The notes beneath the pieces were generated by a model that searched no databases, was not told where the DNA came from, and was given only the letters and a program-made list of their open reading frames with translations. 64,000 nt of DNA. Source: G965197555 sp965197555 (GTDB taxonomy: Bacteria; Chloroflexota; Dehalococcoidia; Lucifugimonadales; UBA3495). The stretch spans positions 3,968,001 to 4,032,000 of the forward strand of contig OZ240213.1 of the NCBI GenBank assembly GCA_965197555.1, written 5' to 3'. Both the position numbers and the translations under genes were made by a program. Position 1 is the stretch's first letter, and the number at the start of each line of letters is the position of its first letter. Positions 1 through 10,113 of the stretch are shown here, piece by piece.

Positions 1-631
1 CAGCCGCTGGACCTATAACCTCTCGGTCGAGTTGCTGCGGGCTGGAGCCACCGCCGCCTGGCGGACCGTTGCCAAGACCGTCATGTCCGAACTGGACTCG
101 CAAAGGCCCGAGTGGCGCTCAGTTCCCTACCAGATTAAACGGACTTCCGTCCGGGACGCCTGCCGGGCGATGCAAAACGTCAAAGCCTTCAACGCCCAAC
201 TGGCCCAAGATAAAGCAGCGGGCTGCAGACTGGACGAAGACTTCGCCGAACTGGGCTTCCGCAGCCGGAAGAACCCCCGCCAGTCCTGTTATATCCCCGA
301 TGACGCGATCACTCAGGCTGGTGTTTATTGCCAGGTCTTGGGCCCGCTCCATATGGCTGAACCTGTTCCCCTGACAACAAAGAGTCTAGGCTGGTCAAAG
401 AGCGCGACAAGTACTGGCTGACCATCCCCTATCCGGCGCAATGCGACATTGAGACCCCAAGAGGTGATGGAGTAGTTGCGTTGGATCCGGGAGTCAGGTC
501 CTTTCTGACTTTCTTCTCCGAGGCTGACTGTGGGAAGGTCGGATACCAGGCCTTTGGTCGGATTCAACGGTTGTGCCAGCACCTGGACCGGTTGATCAGC
601 CGGACCGACCAGGAAAAGAACCGGAAGAAGC
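1..631 (+). pseudogene. tnpB: Broken TnpB-type RNA-guided nuclease gene, 5' end outside the window
   Basis: Reading from base 2 gives a TnpB-like N-terminal region (WTYNLSVELLRAG) that stays open to about 370. It continues in another frame with KERDKYWLTIPYPA and then the RuvC-I-like motif VVALDPGVRSFLTFF at about 472-515. The two parts are separated by a 1- or 2-base indel near 370, so the gene is frameshifted. The text stops matching a TnpB after QEKNRKK at about 631, where an unrelated tnpB fragment in the opposite orientation begins. TnpB proteins are transposon-encoded RNA-guided DNA nucleases of IS200/IS605 and IS607 elements. This copy lacks its start, RuvC-II and RuvC-III parts and cannot be functional. 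The family call is fairly sure; the junction position is approximate. Confidence 0.7.
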
Positions 632-1608
632 GGGACCCGCCAAGCTCGAAGGTAGTTGCCGCTGGCGTCGGTCTCGGCCACGGCCAGGTGGCCGGCATTC
701 AGGTCCACTCCAATGGCGCCCAGCCTCCGGTCCGTCACCGCGGGCACGGGCGCCAGGTCAGTGGTGACGAACACCCGCCATCCCTTCTCATCCCGCTTGA
801 AGCGGTACGATATTGCCTGTCCCAGAGAGGTCGCGCGGGCCGCCCTTTCGCCGTCCCGGCGCCGGCATTCAGCAAACTCCAGGTTGGCCTGCAGGGCCGC
901 CAGCACCTGGCCTTGGCCGTAGGCAAACTTCACCCCTTCGATGACCCGGTATTTGCCATGCTCCCCGGCCAGGCAATCCGGCATCCGCAGCCGCAGGGTC
1001 AGGGAGCCATCGTCAGCAATTGCAGCCACGCACAACTGGCAGCCGCCGGTCTCGTCCCGGCTGCCCAGCACGAAGAACTCGCCGTCCCGGGCAGCCCGCC
1101 AATCGGCCAGCCACTCCTCATGGCTGGCATACCCGTTGGCCTCCAGGTGATGCTGCTTGCGCCAGAGCTTCCTGCCGCCGAAGCACAGCCGTACCAGGCC
1201 CGCCGCCATATCGGCTTCGACCCGCGCCAACCTGGACCGCAGGTTGTCCAGCCTGCGCGTCTTCTGATGGACCCCGTGCCGGTCACCCTTCTTCCCCGCG
1301 TTCGCCAACTCCCTGCCGGCCCTGCGGACCATGCCCTTCAGGGTCTCGGCGTGCAGCAGTTGGGACTCCCGCGCCCCCGAGACCTTCCCCTCCAGGGATA
1401 CCCGCACCGCGTTGAACATCCGGGCCGGTATGCCGCATTCCCTGACGCAGCCCCTCTTCATCGATGCCGCGGACCTGCCGGAAGAAACCTCCGCAAAAAG
1501 ACGCCTCTGCACCCTGCCGTACAGGGCCGCATAGGCGGACAAACCCTCATCATTGCCCTCTATTCGCGTCTGGTACGTGGCCTGCATCAGAGCTCCCTGG
1601 CCGCGGGA
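632..1608 (-). pseudogene. tnpB: Internal fragment of IS607-type tnpB (third copy of the element)
   Basis: This stretch is nearly identical to the first two thirds of the tnpB genes at 38726-40255 and 60563-62104. It starts at the same ATG (complement of 1585-1587), preceded by only about 20 bases of the tnpA tail, and breaks off at about 632 after the residues YLRAWRVPL. It includes the RuvC-I motif IGVDLNAGHLAVAETD but lacks RuvC-II, RuvC-III and the element right end. No tnpA is attached. The fragment is embedded in a second, unrelated tnpB, so it arrived by illegitimate recombination or is a deletion remnant. Open reading continues past the junction at 632 by chance. It is not expected to move or to make an active nuclease. 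Confidence 0.85.
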
Positions 1609-1942
1609 GTCCGCCCACCAACGGCTCAGCGCCAGGGAGCGCGCCAAGGCAGAGGCCCTGGCCCAATCGCTAATGGCCGCCGACTAACGCCGCCGACTAA
1701 CCCGGATGACATTTTCGCTTTTCAATTGAGGGGACAAAATCGCCGGACAACAACATATCTGTATCGCCGCATTTGGCTTATAATCACTGAACTCTTACGG
1801 CAAAAGTCAAGGTCGGTGAGCGCATCAACGCACCGTCGGAATTTGCTCGCTTGGGAACTTCTGGGGATCAACCCCGGAAGACGAACGGGCGGCGCCAAAG
1901 GATGACATTGGGTGAAGCGTCTAGCAACGTGGTGCCGCTGGA
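1609..1942. other. Intergenic stretch upstream of the LRR giant
   Basis: No convincing gene. The first ~80 bases are outside the tnpB homology and could be a relic of the sequence into which it recombined. A TATAAT hexamer at 1779-1784 is a possible -10 box for the gene starting at 1943, but I see no good -35 at the right distance. Confidence 0.4.
1779..1784 (+). promoter_or_regulatory. Candidate -10 box upstream of the 1943 gene
   Basis: Exact TATAAT in an AT-richer patch about 160 bases before the start codon. No clear TTGACA-like hexamer lies 16-18 bases upstream, so this is only a candidate. Confidence 0.3.
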
Positions 1943-4900
1943 TTGTCTAGGGTCACCGTCCCGATAATTGTCATTGCGGCCTTCTTGGCGGGGGCCGCAA
2001 TCTTGGTCATGGCCAAGGACCAGGAGCCGTTGGGGGATGCGCTGTCTGCGGCCCCAATGACTTTGTTCGGCGGCCCTATGTCCACGGTTAAAACCGTAGG
2101 GGCGCCTCGGCCAGCAGCCAAGCCCTCCTCAGAGCCCACAGCCGCTCCGGAGCCGCGGTCCAAGCTCACCTCCGACCACACTCCCGAGCCCCTGCCGTCC
2201 GAGTTCGGCGCCACACCGAAGAGATTGGTGTCCCCGGCCTCACGAGACGGACGTCCAGGAGAGGAATCCGGTGCCGGTTGGACGGCTTCCGGCTTGGGAT
2301 TGGCCAATACTTGGGCGGCGCCGCGGGGCGGTCCCGTGCTGCAGGAGAGCGCCGCCCATGTCCCCCGGGACGGCGCGGTTGCTGATGGATACGGGAACCA
2401 GAACGAGCACGGCCCCGGGAGTCAGCCGTCTCTCCGGTCTTCGTCGACCCCAGTCAGCAGCTTCGACATTCCACTGAAGCCAGGGTTAAACCTCATCTCC
2501 CTGCCGCTGGTACCCGATGACAGCGCAATCGAGACGGTGTTGGCGAGCATCCTGGACCAAGTGGAAACCGTTTGGCATTACGACACCACCGGCCCCGTTC
2601 CGGAGTGGCGGTCGTACGGGCCAGGGGCGCCCAGCGACCTGACCACCATGAAGGACGGCCTGGGGTACTGGGTAAAGATAAAGGACGGGGCAGGCGGCGA
2701 TGTGGTGCTGGCCATGTCCGGCCAGGAAACCCCGTCCGCCTCGTATGAGGTCGTGAAGGGTTGGAACCTGATCGGTTTCAAGTCCGTCAGTGCAATGGCT
2801 CCTGAAGAATACTTCGGTGAACTAATCGGCGACATAGAGGCGGTGATGGGGTTTGACGGCAATGCCCTCTTTGAGGTCCTTCCAAGCTCCGCGACACCCC
2901 GGTTGATGCCAGGGCAAGGTTACTGGTTACACATGAACGTGGCCGGGACCATAGTCCCCGGGCCAGTCAAGCCGATGCCCCCGGCAAGGATGCCAGACTT
3001 TTCATGGTATGCCGACGGCGTCAATGAGGACGAATGGGCGGTGGTTGGCTATCTGGACATCATAAGTGGAATTGACCCCGCCATGGCGCAGATTCTGGCG
3101 GAAGCCCCGTGGCTCGCCGACGACGTCACCGAATCAGAACGGGATATCGTTAGCTATCTGGCCGCCATAGCCGGAATTGACCCGCCCCTGGCCCGGCTAC
3201 TGTTGGGCCTCCCTTGGCTTGCCGACGACGTCACCGAAGCGGAAGGGGAAATCGTTAGCTATCTGGCCGCCATAGCTGGAATTGACCCGCCCTTGGCCCA
3301 GCGTCTGGTGGGTCTCCCGTGGCTCGCCGACGGCATCAGCGAAGACGAACACGAAGCGTTGTTTCATATCATGCATATCGCCCGGGAAGACCCCTCCCTG
3401 GCAGGGCGTCTGCTCGGCTTTCCTTGGCTCGCTGGCGACGTCACTGGGGACGAACTGGCGGTGGTGATCTGGATCGCGTCCATCGCTTTCGAGGACGACA
3501 CCCAAGCGAAGCGTCTCATGGGCTTGCCCTGGCTCGCCGACGACATCACTTGGGTCGAAGGGGCTGCCGTCCTACATCTTGACGACATCGCCGGGATCGA
3601 CTCCTCCCTGGCGGAACGCGTGAGGGGCTTCCCTTGGCTCGCCGACGAAATCAGTGTTCAGGAATCGTCGACCGTCTTCTATATCTGGTACATCGCCCAC
3701 GATTCGAACAGAGAAGACCTCGAACTGGCATACTCCGTCGCGAGCATGCCGTTTTTTTCCGACGTGATCCGGGGGATCCATGGGGATGTCGGGCGTTCTT
3801 TGTGGCTCCTCTTCCTGTACCAGCAGGACAAATTGGAGCAACTCATCAGCCAGTCGTGGTACCAGGACGGGCTCAATGACGAAGAGGCGGCATTGGTAGT
3901 CGTGCTTCCGGGTGAGTCAGGACGCGTCTTCTTCGACCTGCTCCAAGGGCGCCACGTCCGCTCCGATACTATTTCCTTGCCTTTGGCAGGTGACGTAAAC
4001 CTCTTTGAGGTCCGCCGGGCTCCGATCCAGCCGGACTCCGACGTGCTAGACACGCTGCGCACCGGGGCCGAGGTGATCGAGGGTTTCATGGAGGTGCCAT
4101 TGAATCAGACTGACGTCATAGTGTTTCTAAATCCGGGATTCAGCTCACTGGGACTGGGAGTCAACTACGGCAGCCACATAATAGCGGGAGCGGCTGAGGG
4201 AACCCAGAGTTTGAGGAGTACGCTCTACCATGAGCTCGCTCACTTTTACTGGGGGCTAGATGTGGAGGGACCTGACTGGTTCGAAGAAGGAGCGCCAAGT
4301 TTTCTCGCCGACTACGTCCTCCATCTCACCGAAGGGGTGAGCATGCAGTCCCTTTACTCCGACGCTCAGACCGCGGTGGCCAGAGACTGTAGCCCCCATG
4401 GCGTAACCGACATTCACGGCTTGTTTCAGGCTACAGTTGCAGGGTCGCAACTAGGGTCTTGCCATTATCACCTCGGGGAGTCCTTCCTGCTGGGAGTTTA
4501 CCAGTCCCTGGGGTACCAGGTCGTGTCGTCCTCGTTGCGGGAGCTGTACAGGGTCGGCAAGTCCAGCGGCTCCCCTGTCACCGAAGCCCAGATATACCGG
4601 GCGTTTCTAACGAATACGTCATCAGATAAGAGAGTCCACTTCCGGGAGTTGTACGAGCGCCTCCACGGCGGGCCCATTCCAGGCTCTGCGGATCCGGCGA
4701 ACAGGGAGGCCCTGGTCGCGCTCTACCGCGCCACGGGCGGGGCGAACTGGACCCGTGACGACAACTGGCTGAGCGAAGCTCCAATCGGGAAATGGGACGG
4801 CGTAATCACCGACGGCTTCGGCAGGGTGACTGAGCTTCGGCTCGGCGGTAACCATTTGAATGGGATGATTCCCTCCGAACTGGGCAGGCTCTACAACCTG

Positions 4901-7291
4901 GAGTTGCTGGACCTCTCCCGGAACCAGTTGAACGGGGAGATACCGTCCGTACTGGGCAGGCTGACCGGCTTGCGATACTTGCATCTCAACCAGAATCGGT
5001 TGACCGGGCCGGCCCCCTCCTGGCTGGGCAGGCTCTCCGCCCTGAGAACGCTGGACCTCTCCGGAAATGAGTTGACCGGTGAGGTACCAGAGGAGCTGGG
5101 GAGCATCGCGGATCTGACGAAATTGCGTCTCGGCGGGGGTAACCAACTGACCGGCTGCATGCCCGAAGAGTTGAAGGGCGTCCCCAGCCATGACGCCGCC
5201 GGCCTGGGGCTACAGTTTTGCGGTGCGTCGGACAGGGCCGCCCTGACCGCACTCTACGATGCGACGGGCGGTGCGGAGTGGACCGACAACGAGAACTGGC
5301 TGACCGAGGCTCCAACAAGCCAATGGTACGGCGTAGCCACTGACGGTAGTGACCGGGTCACCGGGTTGCGGCTCGGTGGCAATCAGCTGAATGGAAAGAT
5401 AGCGCCTGAGTTGGGCCGCCTCTCTAATCTGGAGGAACTGGTCCTCAACGGCAACCGGTTGACCGGGGCGATCCCTCCGGAATTGGGCCGCCTCTCCTAC
5501 CTGAAGGAGCTGTCTCTCGACGGCAACCAGTTGAGTGGAGAGATACCCTTCGAACTGGGCTTTCTCTTCAAACTACAATCGTTGAAGCTCACCGAAAACC
5601 GGCTGAGCGGGAAGATACCGCCGGAACTCGGCCTCCTCGCCAACCTGGAATCGCTGGCCCTGGGTGGGGGCAATCGGCTGACCGGGTGCATACCCGGAGA
5701 GTTGCCGAACCTCCCCAGCCATGACCTCGCCGACTTGGGTCTTAAGTCCTGCGTCGCTTTGGACCGGTCTGCGTTGGCTGCCCTCTACGAAGCGGCAGGC
5801 GGAGCGGACTGGAAGAACAACGACAACTGGCTCAGCGAGTCCCCGATTGGCGAATGGTATGGCGTAACCACTGATGCGGGCGGTCGTGTCATGGGGTTAC
5901 GGCTGGAAGGCAACGGATTGAGTGGGGCGATACCCTCTGAACTGGGCCGCCTTGTCAACCTGGAATCGCTGCACCTCAACGGAGGCCATTTGGGGGGAGG
6001 GATACCATCGGAATTGGGCCTCCTTTCCGACCTGGAACACTTGGTGCTCGACCACAACGATTTGAGCGGTGTGATACCGGCGGAGTTGGGGCGCCTATCC
6101 AACCTGGGATTGCTGCGCCTTGACCATAACCAATTAATTGGGGAGATACCGCCCGAGCTGGGCAACCTCTCCAATCTGCGCGGGCTGTCCCTTTCCGATA
6201 ACCGGCTTATGGGTGAGATACCGCCCGAGCTGGGCAACCTCTCCAATCTGCGCGGGCTGTCCCTTTCCGATAACCGGCTTATGGGTGAGATACCGGCGGA
6301 GTTGGGACGCCTCTCCGACTTAGGGTCCCTGTACCTCGGCGACAACCAGTTGACCGGGGAGATACCGGCAGAGTTGGGACGCCTCTCCTACCTGAAGGAG
6401 CTGTGGCTCGGCGGCAACCAGTTGAGCGGAAAGATACCGGCGGAGTTGGGCCGCCCCTTCAATCTGACACGGTTGGAGCTCGGCAATAACCGGTTGACCG
6501 GGGAGATACCGGCGGAGTTGGGACGCCTCTTCAACCTGACACGGTTGGAGCTCGGCAATAACCAGTTGACCGGGGAGATACCGGCGGAGTTGGGACGCCT
6601 CTTCAACCTGTCGGCCCTGTCCCTCAGCCGCAACCAGCTGACTGGAGAGATACCACCAGAATTCGAACGTCTCGTCAGCCTGTCGGTCCTGGACCTCGGC
6701 GGCAACCTATTGACGGGGGCAGTGCCGTCCTGGCTGGGCCGCCTCAACCTGCTAACTTTGTCCCTCGCCGGCAACCAGTTAACCGGGGACATCCCGGCGG
6801 AATTGGCCAGCCTCTCTGGCCTGAAATACCTGTCCCTCGGCAACAACCAGCTGACCGGGGAGATTCCTCGCGAATTGGGCATGATCCTCACCTTGAAAGA
6901 CCTCGAACTCAGCGACAATCAACTGACAGGGGAGATACCGCCGGAATTGGCCAGCCTCTCCGGCCTGAAATACCTGTACCTCGACAACAACCAGCTGACA
7001 GGGGAGATTCCTCGCGAATTGGGCATGATCCTCACCTTGCAAGACCTCGAACTCAGCGACAATCAACTGACAGGGGAGATACCGCCGGAATTGAGCAGCC
7101 TCCCCAACCTGAAATACCTGTACCTGCGCGGCAACCAATTGAGTGGGGAGATACCCACGGCATTGGGCCGCCTCGCGAACCTGGTAGGTTTGTTACTCGG
7201 CGGAACCAACCAACTAACCGGGTGCATCCCGGAAGAATTGCGATACGTACCGAGAAATGACCTCCACAGCCTGGGCCTGCCATTCTGCTGA
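1943..7291 (+). CDS. Giant membrane-anchored protein: helical repeats, HExxH peptidase-like domain and LRRs
   Basis: 1782 residues. TTG at 1943 is the only usable start because an in-frame stop lies at 1922. Residues 7-25 form a hydrophobic signal anchor, followed by a Pro/Ser-rich linker to about 170. Residues 173-340 hold two related beta-type units (GLNLISLPL, GWNLIGFKS). About 353-640 hold seven or eight ~38-residue helical repeats with consensus PWLADDVTEAE. HELAH at 763-767 followed by WFEEGAPSF is a gluzincin-like zinc site (peptidase MA style). From about 917 to the end are three LRR blocks, each opening with ALYxATGGAxWT and containing many IPxELGxLxxL units, closing with LGLPFC. I infer a cell-surface protein with a possible protease domain and a binding LRR surface; the substrate is unknown. 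Proteolytic activity is inferred only from the motif. Confidence 0.85.
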   Translation: MSRVTVPIIVIAAFLAGAAILVMAKDQEPLGDALSAAPMTLFGGPMSTVKTVGAPRPAAKPSSEPTAAPEPRSKLTSDHTPEPLPSEFGATPKRLVSPASRDGRPGEESGAGWTASGLGLANTWAAPRGGPVLQESAAHVPRDGAVADGYGNQNEHGPGSQPSLRSSSTPVSSFDIPLKPGLNLISLPLVPDDSAIETVLASILDQVETVWHYDTTGPVPEWRSYGPGAPSDLTTMKDGLGYWVKIKDGAGGDVVLAMSGQETPSASYEVVKGWNLIGFKSVSAMAPEEYFGELIGDIEAVMGFDGNALFEVLPSSATPRLMPGQGYWLHMNVAGTIVPGPVKPMPPARMPDFSWYADGVNEDEWAVVGYLDIISGIDPAMAQILAEAPWLADDVTESERDIVSYLAAIAGIDPPLARLLLGLPWLADDVTEAEGEIVSYLAAIAGIDPPLAQRLVGLPWLADGISEDEHEALFHIMHIAREDPSLAGRLLGFPWLAGDVTGDELAVVIWIASIAFEDDTQAKRLMGLPWLADDITWVEGAAVLHLDDIAGIDSSLAERVRGFPWLADEISVQESSTVFYIWYIAHDSNREDLELAYSVASMPFFSDVIRGIHGDVGRSLWLLFLYQQDKLEQLISQSWYQDGLNDEEAALVVVLPGESGRVFFDLLQGRHVRSDTISLPLAGDVNLFEVRRAPIQPDSDVLDTLRTGAEVIEGFMEVPLNQTDVIVFLNPGFSSLGLGVNYGSHIIAGAAEGTQSLRSTLYHELAHFYWGLDVEGPDWFEEGAPSFLADYVLHLTEGVSMQSLYSDAQTAVARDCSPHGVTDIHGLFQATVAGSQLGSCHYHLGESFLLGVYQSLGYQVVSSSLRELYRVGKSSGSPVTEAQIYRAFLTNTSSDKRVHFRELYERLHGGPIPGSADPANREALVALYRATGGANWTRDDNWLSEAPIGKWDGVITDGFGRVTELRLGGNHLNGMIPSELGRLYNLELLDLSRNQLNGEIPSVLGRLTGLRYLHLNQNRLTGPAPSWLGRLSALRTLDLSGNELTGEVPEELGSIADLTKLRLGGGNQLTGCMPEELKGVPSHDAAGLGLQFCGASDRAALTALYDATGGAEWTDNENWLTEAPTSQWYGVATDGSDRVTGLRLGGNQLNGKIAPELGRLSNLEELVLNGNRLTGAIPPELGRLSYLKELSLDGNQLSGEIPFELGFLFKLQSLKLTENRLSGKIPPELGLLANLESLALGGGNRLTGCIPGELPNLPSHDLADLGLKSCVALDRSALAALYEAAGGADWKNNDNWLSESPIGEWYGVTTDAGGRVMGLRLEGNGLSGAIPSELGRLVNLESLHLNGGHLGGGIPSELGLLSDLEHLVLDHNDLSGVIPAELGRLSNLGLLRLDHNQLIGEIPPELGNLSNLRGLSLSDNRLMGEIPPELGNLSNLRGLSLSDNRLMGEIPAELGRLSDLGSLYLGDNQLTGEIPAELGRLSYLKELWLGGNQLSGKIPAELGRPFNLTRLELGNNRLTGEIPAELGRLFNLTRLELGNNQLTGEIPAELGRLFNLSALSLSRNQLTGEIPPEFERLVSLSVLDLGGNLLTGAVPSWLGRLNLLTLSLAGNQLTGDIPAELASLSGLKYLSLGNNQLTGEIPRELGMILTLKDLELSDNQLTGEIPPELASLSGLKYLYLDNNQLTGEIPRELGMILTLQDLELSDNQLTGEIPPELSSLPNLKYLYLRGNQLSGEIPTALGRLANLVGLLLGGTNQLTGCIPEELRYVPRNDLHSLGLPFC

Positions 7292-7650
7292 TATTCCCGC
7301 TCGACTATTCAGAAGGTATCGCGCCCATAGGGCTCGACCACGCGCCTAACGGGCCGAAGGTAAGCCGACTGACTGGGCCCCATACCGATACGCCCGCCGT
7401 CACCCTTGATGGGCAGAAATGTAACGTCGGGGGCACAAAGCAAGCCAACTGCCACCAGGGACGGCTCGCGACCCCGAAAAAAGATGCGGGTCGACGCCGA
7501 TTAGCAGGTGGCCCTGGACATGTTCTAAAAGGCAAATGCTGGCCTTGGTCAACGAGGCAGTGTGACCCGGTGGGCCTGATGGTATCGGGTCCCTGATCAC
7601 GACGGGTCCTGGTGAATACGTCTACAATCCAAGTAATACTGGAAGGGCTT
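7292..7650. other. Intergenic region
   Basis: No gene is supported on either strand. The end (7641-7647, GGAAGGG) is the ribosome binding site of the next gene. No obvious terminator hairpin with a T-run follows the LRR gene. Confidence 0.4.
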
Positions 7651-8445
7651 ATGATCAGAGCCGTCTTGCGGTTTGTCCTTATCGCCTGGAGCCTGGCGGT
7701 GGTCCTTGTTCTCGGCCTAGGCACTGTGACCGCTCAGCCGACACGCCCACCTGTGCCGCCGCATCAGTTCTACGGCACCGTGACCATCAACGGTGTTCCC
7801 GCGCCCGACGGCACCGTGGTCTCCGCCGAGATTAACGGCGTTGTGGTGACGACCGCCACCACCAAGAATGGCCTATATGGATATGATACTGCCTCCCTGT
7901 TGAGGATCGAGGGTGAAGACGGGGACGTGGTCAGCTTCCAGATAAACGGCGCAGCCGCCGAGGAGACCGTCCACTTCGAAGTCGGAGGACGAACAGAGCT
8001 GAACCTATCAGCAGAAAACCGGCCCCCCACGGTGGTCATAGAGATCACCTCAACAGCCGCTAAGATCAGGCTCAACACGCCGGTTCCGTTGAAGGCGACT
8101 TTCAGCGAACCGGTTTTCGGCTTTATCATCGATGACGTTAAAGACTCGGTGGGCAACGGCACTGTCGGCAACTTCGCCGGAAGCGGTGCAGACTATACTT
8201 TTGAGGTGACCCCGAACGCAATCGGAAAGGTAACTGTGGATATTGCTGCCGGAGTGGCGGAAGATACGAGCGGCAACCCCAACGCGGCGGCCGCCCAATT
8301 CTCACTCACTCCATACGACGACGACCTCGACGGGGCAATCAGCAAGAATGAGGCCATCACGGCGGTACGCGATTACTTCAGCGGAAATCTCACCAAGGAC
8401 CAGACGATAGCAGTCATCAGGCTCTATTTCGCTTCCGGAAGTTAA
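7651..8445 (+). CDS. Small exported Ig-like protein with C-terminal EF-hand-like module
   Basis: 264 residues when read from ATG 7651, chosen over the upstream GTG at 7612 because GGAAGGG sits four bases before it and a signal peptide follows at once (hydrophobic to about residue 27, ending TVTAQ). Residues about 35-120 form a beta-rich unit (YGTVTINGVPAPDG) that resembles a regulatory or transthyretin-like domain. About 122-220 match the bacterial Ig-like type with FSEPVFGF and VTVDIAAGVAED (Big_12-like). The last ~44 residues are the recurrent module with the loop YDDDLDGAIS and the two stretches AVRDYF and AVIRLYF. Its small size makes it the simplest carrier of that module in the window. 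Function unknown; surface or extracellular location is inferred. Confidence 0.8.
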   Translation: MIRAVLRFVLIAWSLAVVLVLGLGTVTAQPTRPPVPPHQFYGTVTINGVPAPDGTVVSAEINGVVVTTATTKNGLYGYDTASLLRIEGEDGDVVSFQINGAAAEETVHFEVGGRTELNLSAENRPPTVVIEITSTAAKIRLNTPVPLKATFSEPVFGFIIDDVKDSVGNGTVGNFAGSGADYTFEVTPNAIGKVTVDIAAGVAEDTSGNPNAAAAQFSLTPYDDDLDGAISKNEAITAVRDYFSGNLTKDQTIAVIRLYFASGS

Positions 8446-9214
8446 TGCGATCGACTGGAAATGAATACACGCCGATGGACGATGCGGGCAACGGGCCTTT
8501 GGCCGCAGTAATAAGGCCGCAGAGTTTGCAGGCGGTGGATCTCCGTGAGGGCGGTGCTCGGCGGGTTTGAGCGCAGCGTTCCCGTCGCGGCCCGGCTTGG
8601 TTTCCAGCCGGGCTGCCCCTTGTAAGTCCGGGTCACCGGCGAACCTCCCGGGAGACAGTTCTATCCTTTATATGATGCGTATCGTGTTGCTTCTGTTCGC
8701 GTGGGCGCCCGCCGCGTGACAGGCCGCCTGCTCTATGCTCGAGCAGGTTGCTTCCGTTCGCGTGGGACCGCGCCCCACAACGCCGAGCGGCCCTGCTCGC
8801 TGTGCAGTAATCCGGCTGGCCAAGGACCCCTTCCCAATGCGGCAGGAGGCGCGCGTCTGGTTCACCTTGGGGGGCCGGCTCAGCAACGCCCTCGAGCCCT
8901 CGGATATCGCCGGCAAGGAACGGAGGTTGTTGACCCGGCCCTTAGTCGGATCACCAGGGCAGGATCGTTGCCTCGCCCTTCGCTAGGACGGGTCTGTGGG
9001 ATTCCAGTGGCTTTGGGGGGCCTACCGACGTCTCTCGGTTCGGAGGGACAAACGGGACGGCTCGATCCCTATAATGACGCAACGGGATGATCCTCCTATC
9101 ATTTACTATAGGTTCATATCGGCGAGTACGCCCCGGGAGAGCGAGGATGATCCTCAGCTCAAATCGCGCGCAGCGCAGAGTCAAGAATACGTCCCGAGCG
9201 AACCGGGATGATCC
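8446..9214. other. Gene-poor region with short ~60-bp-period repeats
   Basis: No reading frame here resembles a protein. Two imperfect repeat sets stand out: GTTGCTTCYGTTCGCGTGGG at about 8686 and 8747, and GATGATCCT at about 9086, 9146 and 9207, both with a spacing of 60-61 bases. The last GATGATCCT touches the IS630 left end. Likely remnant or structural DNA. Confidence 0.4.
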
Positions 9215-10113
9215 TAAACCAAAGCCAAGGTGGGATGTGCATTTGCCGGGTGCTGGGAATCGGTGCGGGAGTCTCGCGGGAGTGTTTCGGCCCTTGATCG
9301 CAGGACCGTCCGGCAGCGCCGTCTCACCTCGTCTTTCCGGCTGGACAGCCCGGCCAGGAATTTGCCGACCCTCTCCTGCACCGCCGCCCTGCTCCCCAGG
9401 CAGAGATTGCCAGTGGCCTCCTCTCTCGCCCAGCCCCAGATAGCCTCTTCGGCGTTGAAGTCCGGGCTGTAGCCCGGCAGGTTCACCAGCCTCAGCTCCA
9501 GCTCAGGCGTCCTGAGGTACTCCCGCACCGCCTCCCCACGGTGGGCTGGCGCATTGTCCCAGATGACCCGCAGCGGCCCTGGATGCTTTTCCTTCAGTTG
9601 CGTCAGGAAGGCAACCGAGGTCCCGCTGTTGCTGTTGCCCTCCTGTTCCATCCATTCCACCTCGCCCGTCTCCAGGCACACCGCTGAATAGTAGCTGGCC
9701 TTCTCCCCATACCGCGGGCTATTGGAGTCCACCAACGCCGGCTTACCCTTCAGCACCCACTTGCCCCGCAATTCCGCGTCCGCCCGGAAGTGGGCCTCGT
9801 CAGCAAAGAATATTCTGGCTTCAGTCCGCCCAGCCTCCTCCCACAGGGCGGCGTACTCTGCCACGAAGGCCTCCCGCTTGGACTCATTCCCCTTGACCAG
9901 ACGCTTCTTGCGGCGCTTGAAGGCAAACCCCAGCCGGTGAAGCCAGTTCAGCCAACTGCTGCGGCACAGGCTGATGCCAAACCGTTCTGAGACAAACTGC
10001 CGCACCACCTTCCAATACCAGTTGGCCAGTTGGATGCCCGTCGCGGCGGGCCGTTGCTCCACCGCCCCTTTCAACTCCTCCTGCTGCGCCTGGTCAAGGG
10101 CGGGGGGAACCAC
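9214..10113 (-). CDS. IS630 transposase, catalytic (DDE) part
   Basis: 299 residues carrying the second HTH region and the DDE/RNase-H-fold catalytic core. The acidic residues are visible as FFADEAHF, VIWDNAPAHR and YSPDFNAEEAIW, in the family order and spacing. The frame opens upstream into the end of the N-terminal frame (10094-10366) with a short overlap around a run of six C; a +1 slip there would join the two into one full-length transposase. The stop codon TAG uses the flanking TA target site and the base outside it, so the stop is supplied by the insertion site. It cuts and rejoins element ends at TA dinucleotides. Probably functional only if frameshifting occurs. Confidence 0.88.
   Translation of the reverse strand: MVPPALDQAQQEELKGAVEQRPAATGIQLANWYWKVVRQFVSERFGISLCRSSWLNWLHRLGFAFKRRKKRLVKGNESKREAFVAEYAALWEEAGRTEARIFFADEAHFRADAELRGKWVLKGKPALVDSNSPRYGEKASYYSAVCLETGEVEWMEQEGNSNSGTSVAFLTQLKEKHPGPLRVIWDNAPAHRGEAVREYLRTPELELRLVNLPGYSPDFNAEEAIWGWAREEATGNLCLGSRAAVQERVGKFLAGLSSRKDEVRRRCRTVLRSRAETLPRDSRTDSQHPANAHPTLALV
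9217..9232 (+). repeat. IS630 left terminal inverted repeat
   Basis: 16-bp match to the reverse complement of 10435-10450; the adjacent TA at 9215-9216 is the target duplication. Confidence 0.9.

Noticed and set aside
8735..8986. 83-codon frame in the gene-poor region
   Set aside because: No ribosome site, no recognised family, overlaps the repeat set; likely chance in high-GC DNA.
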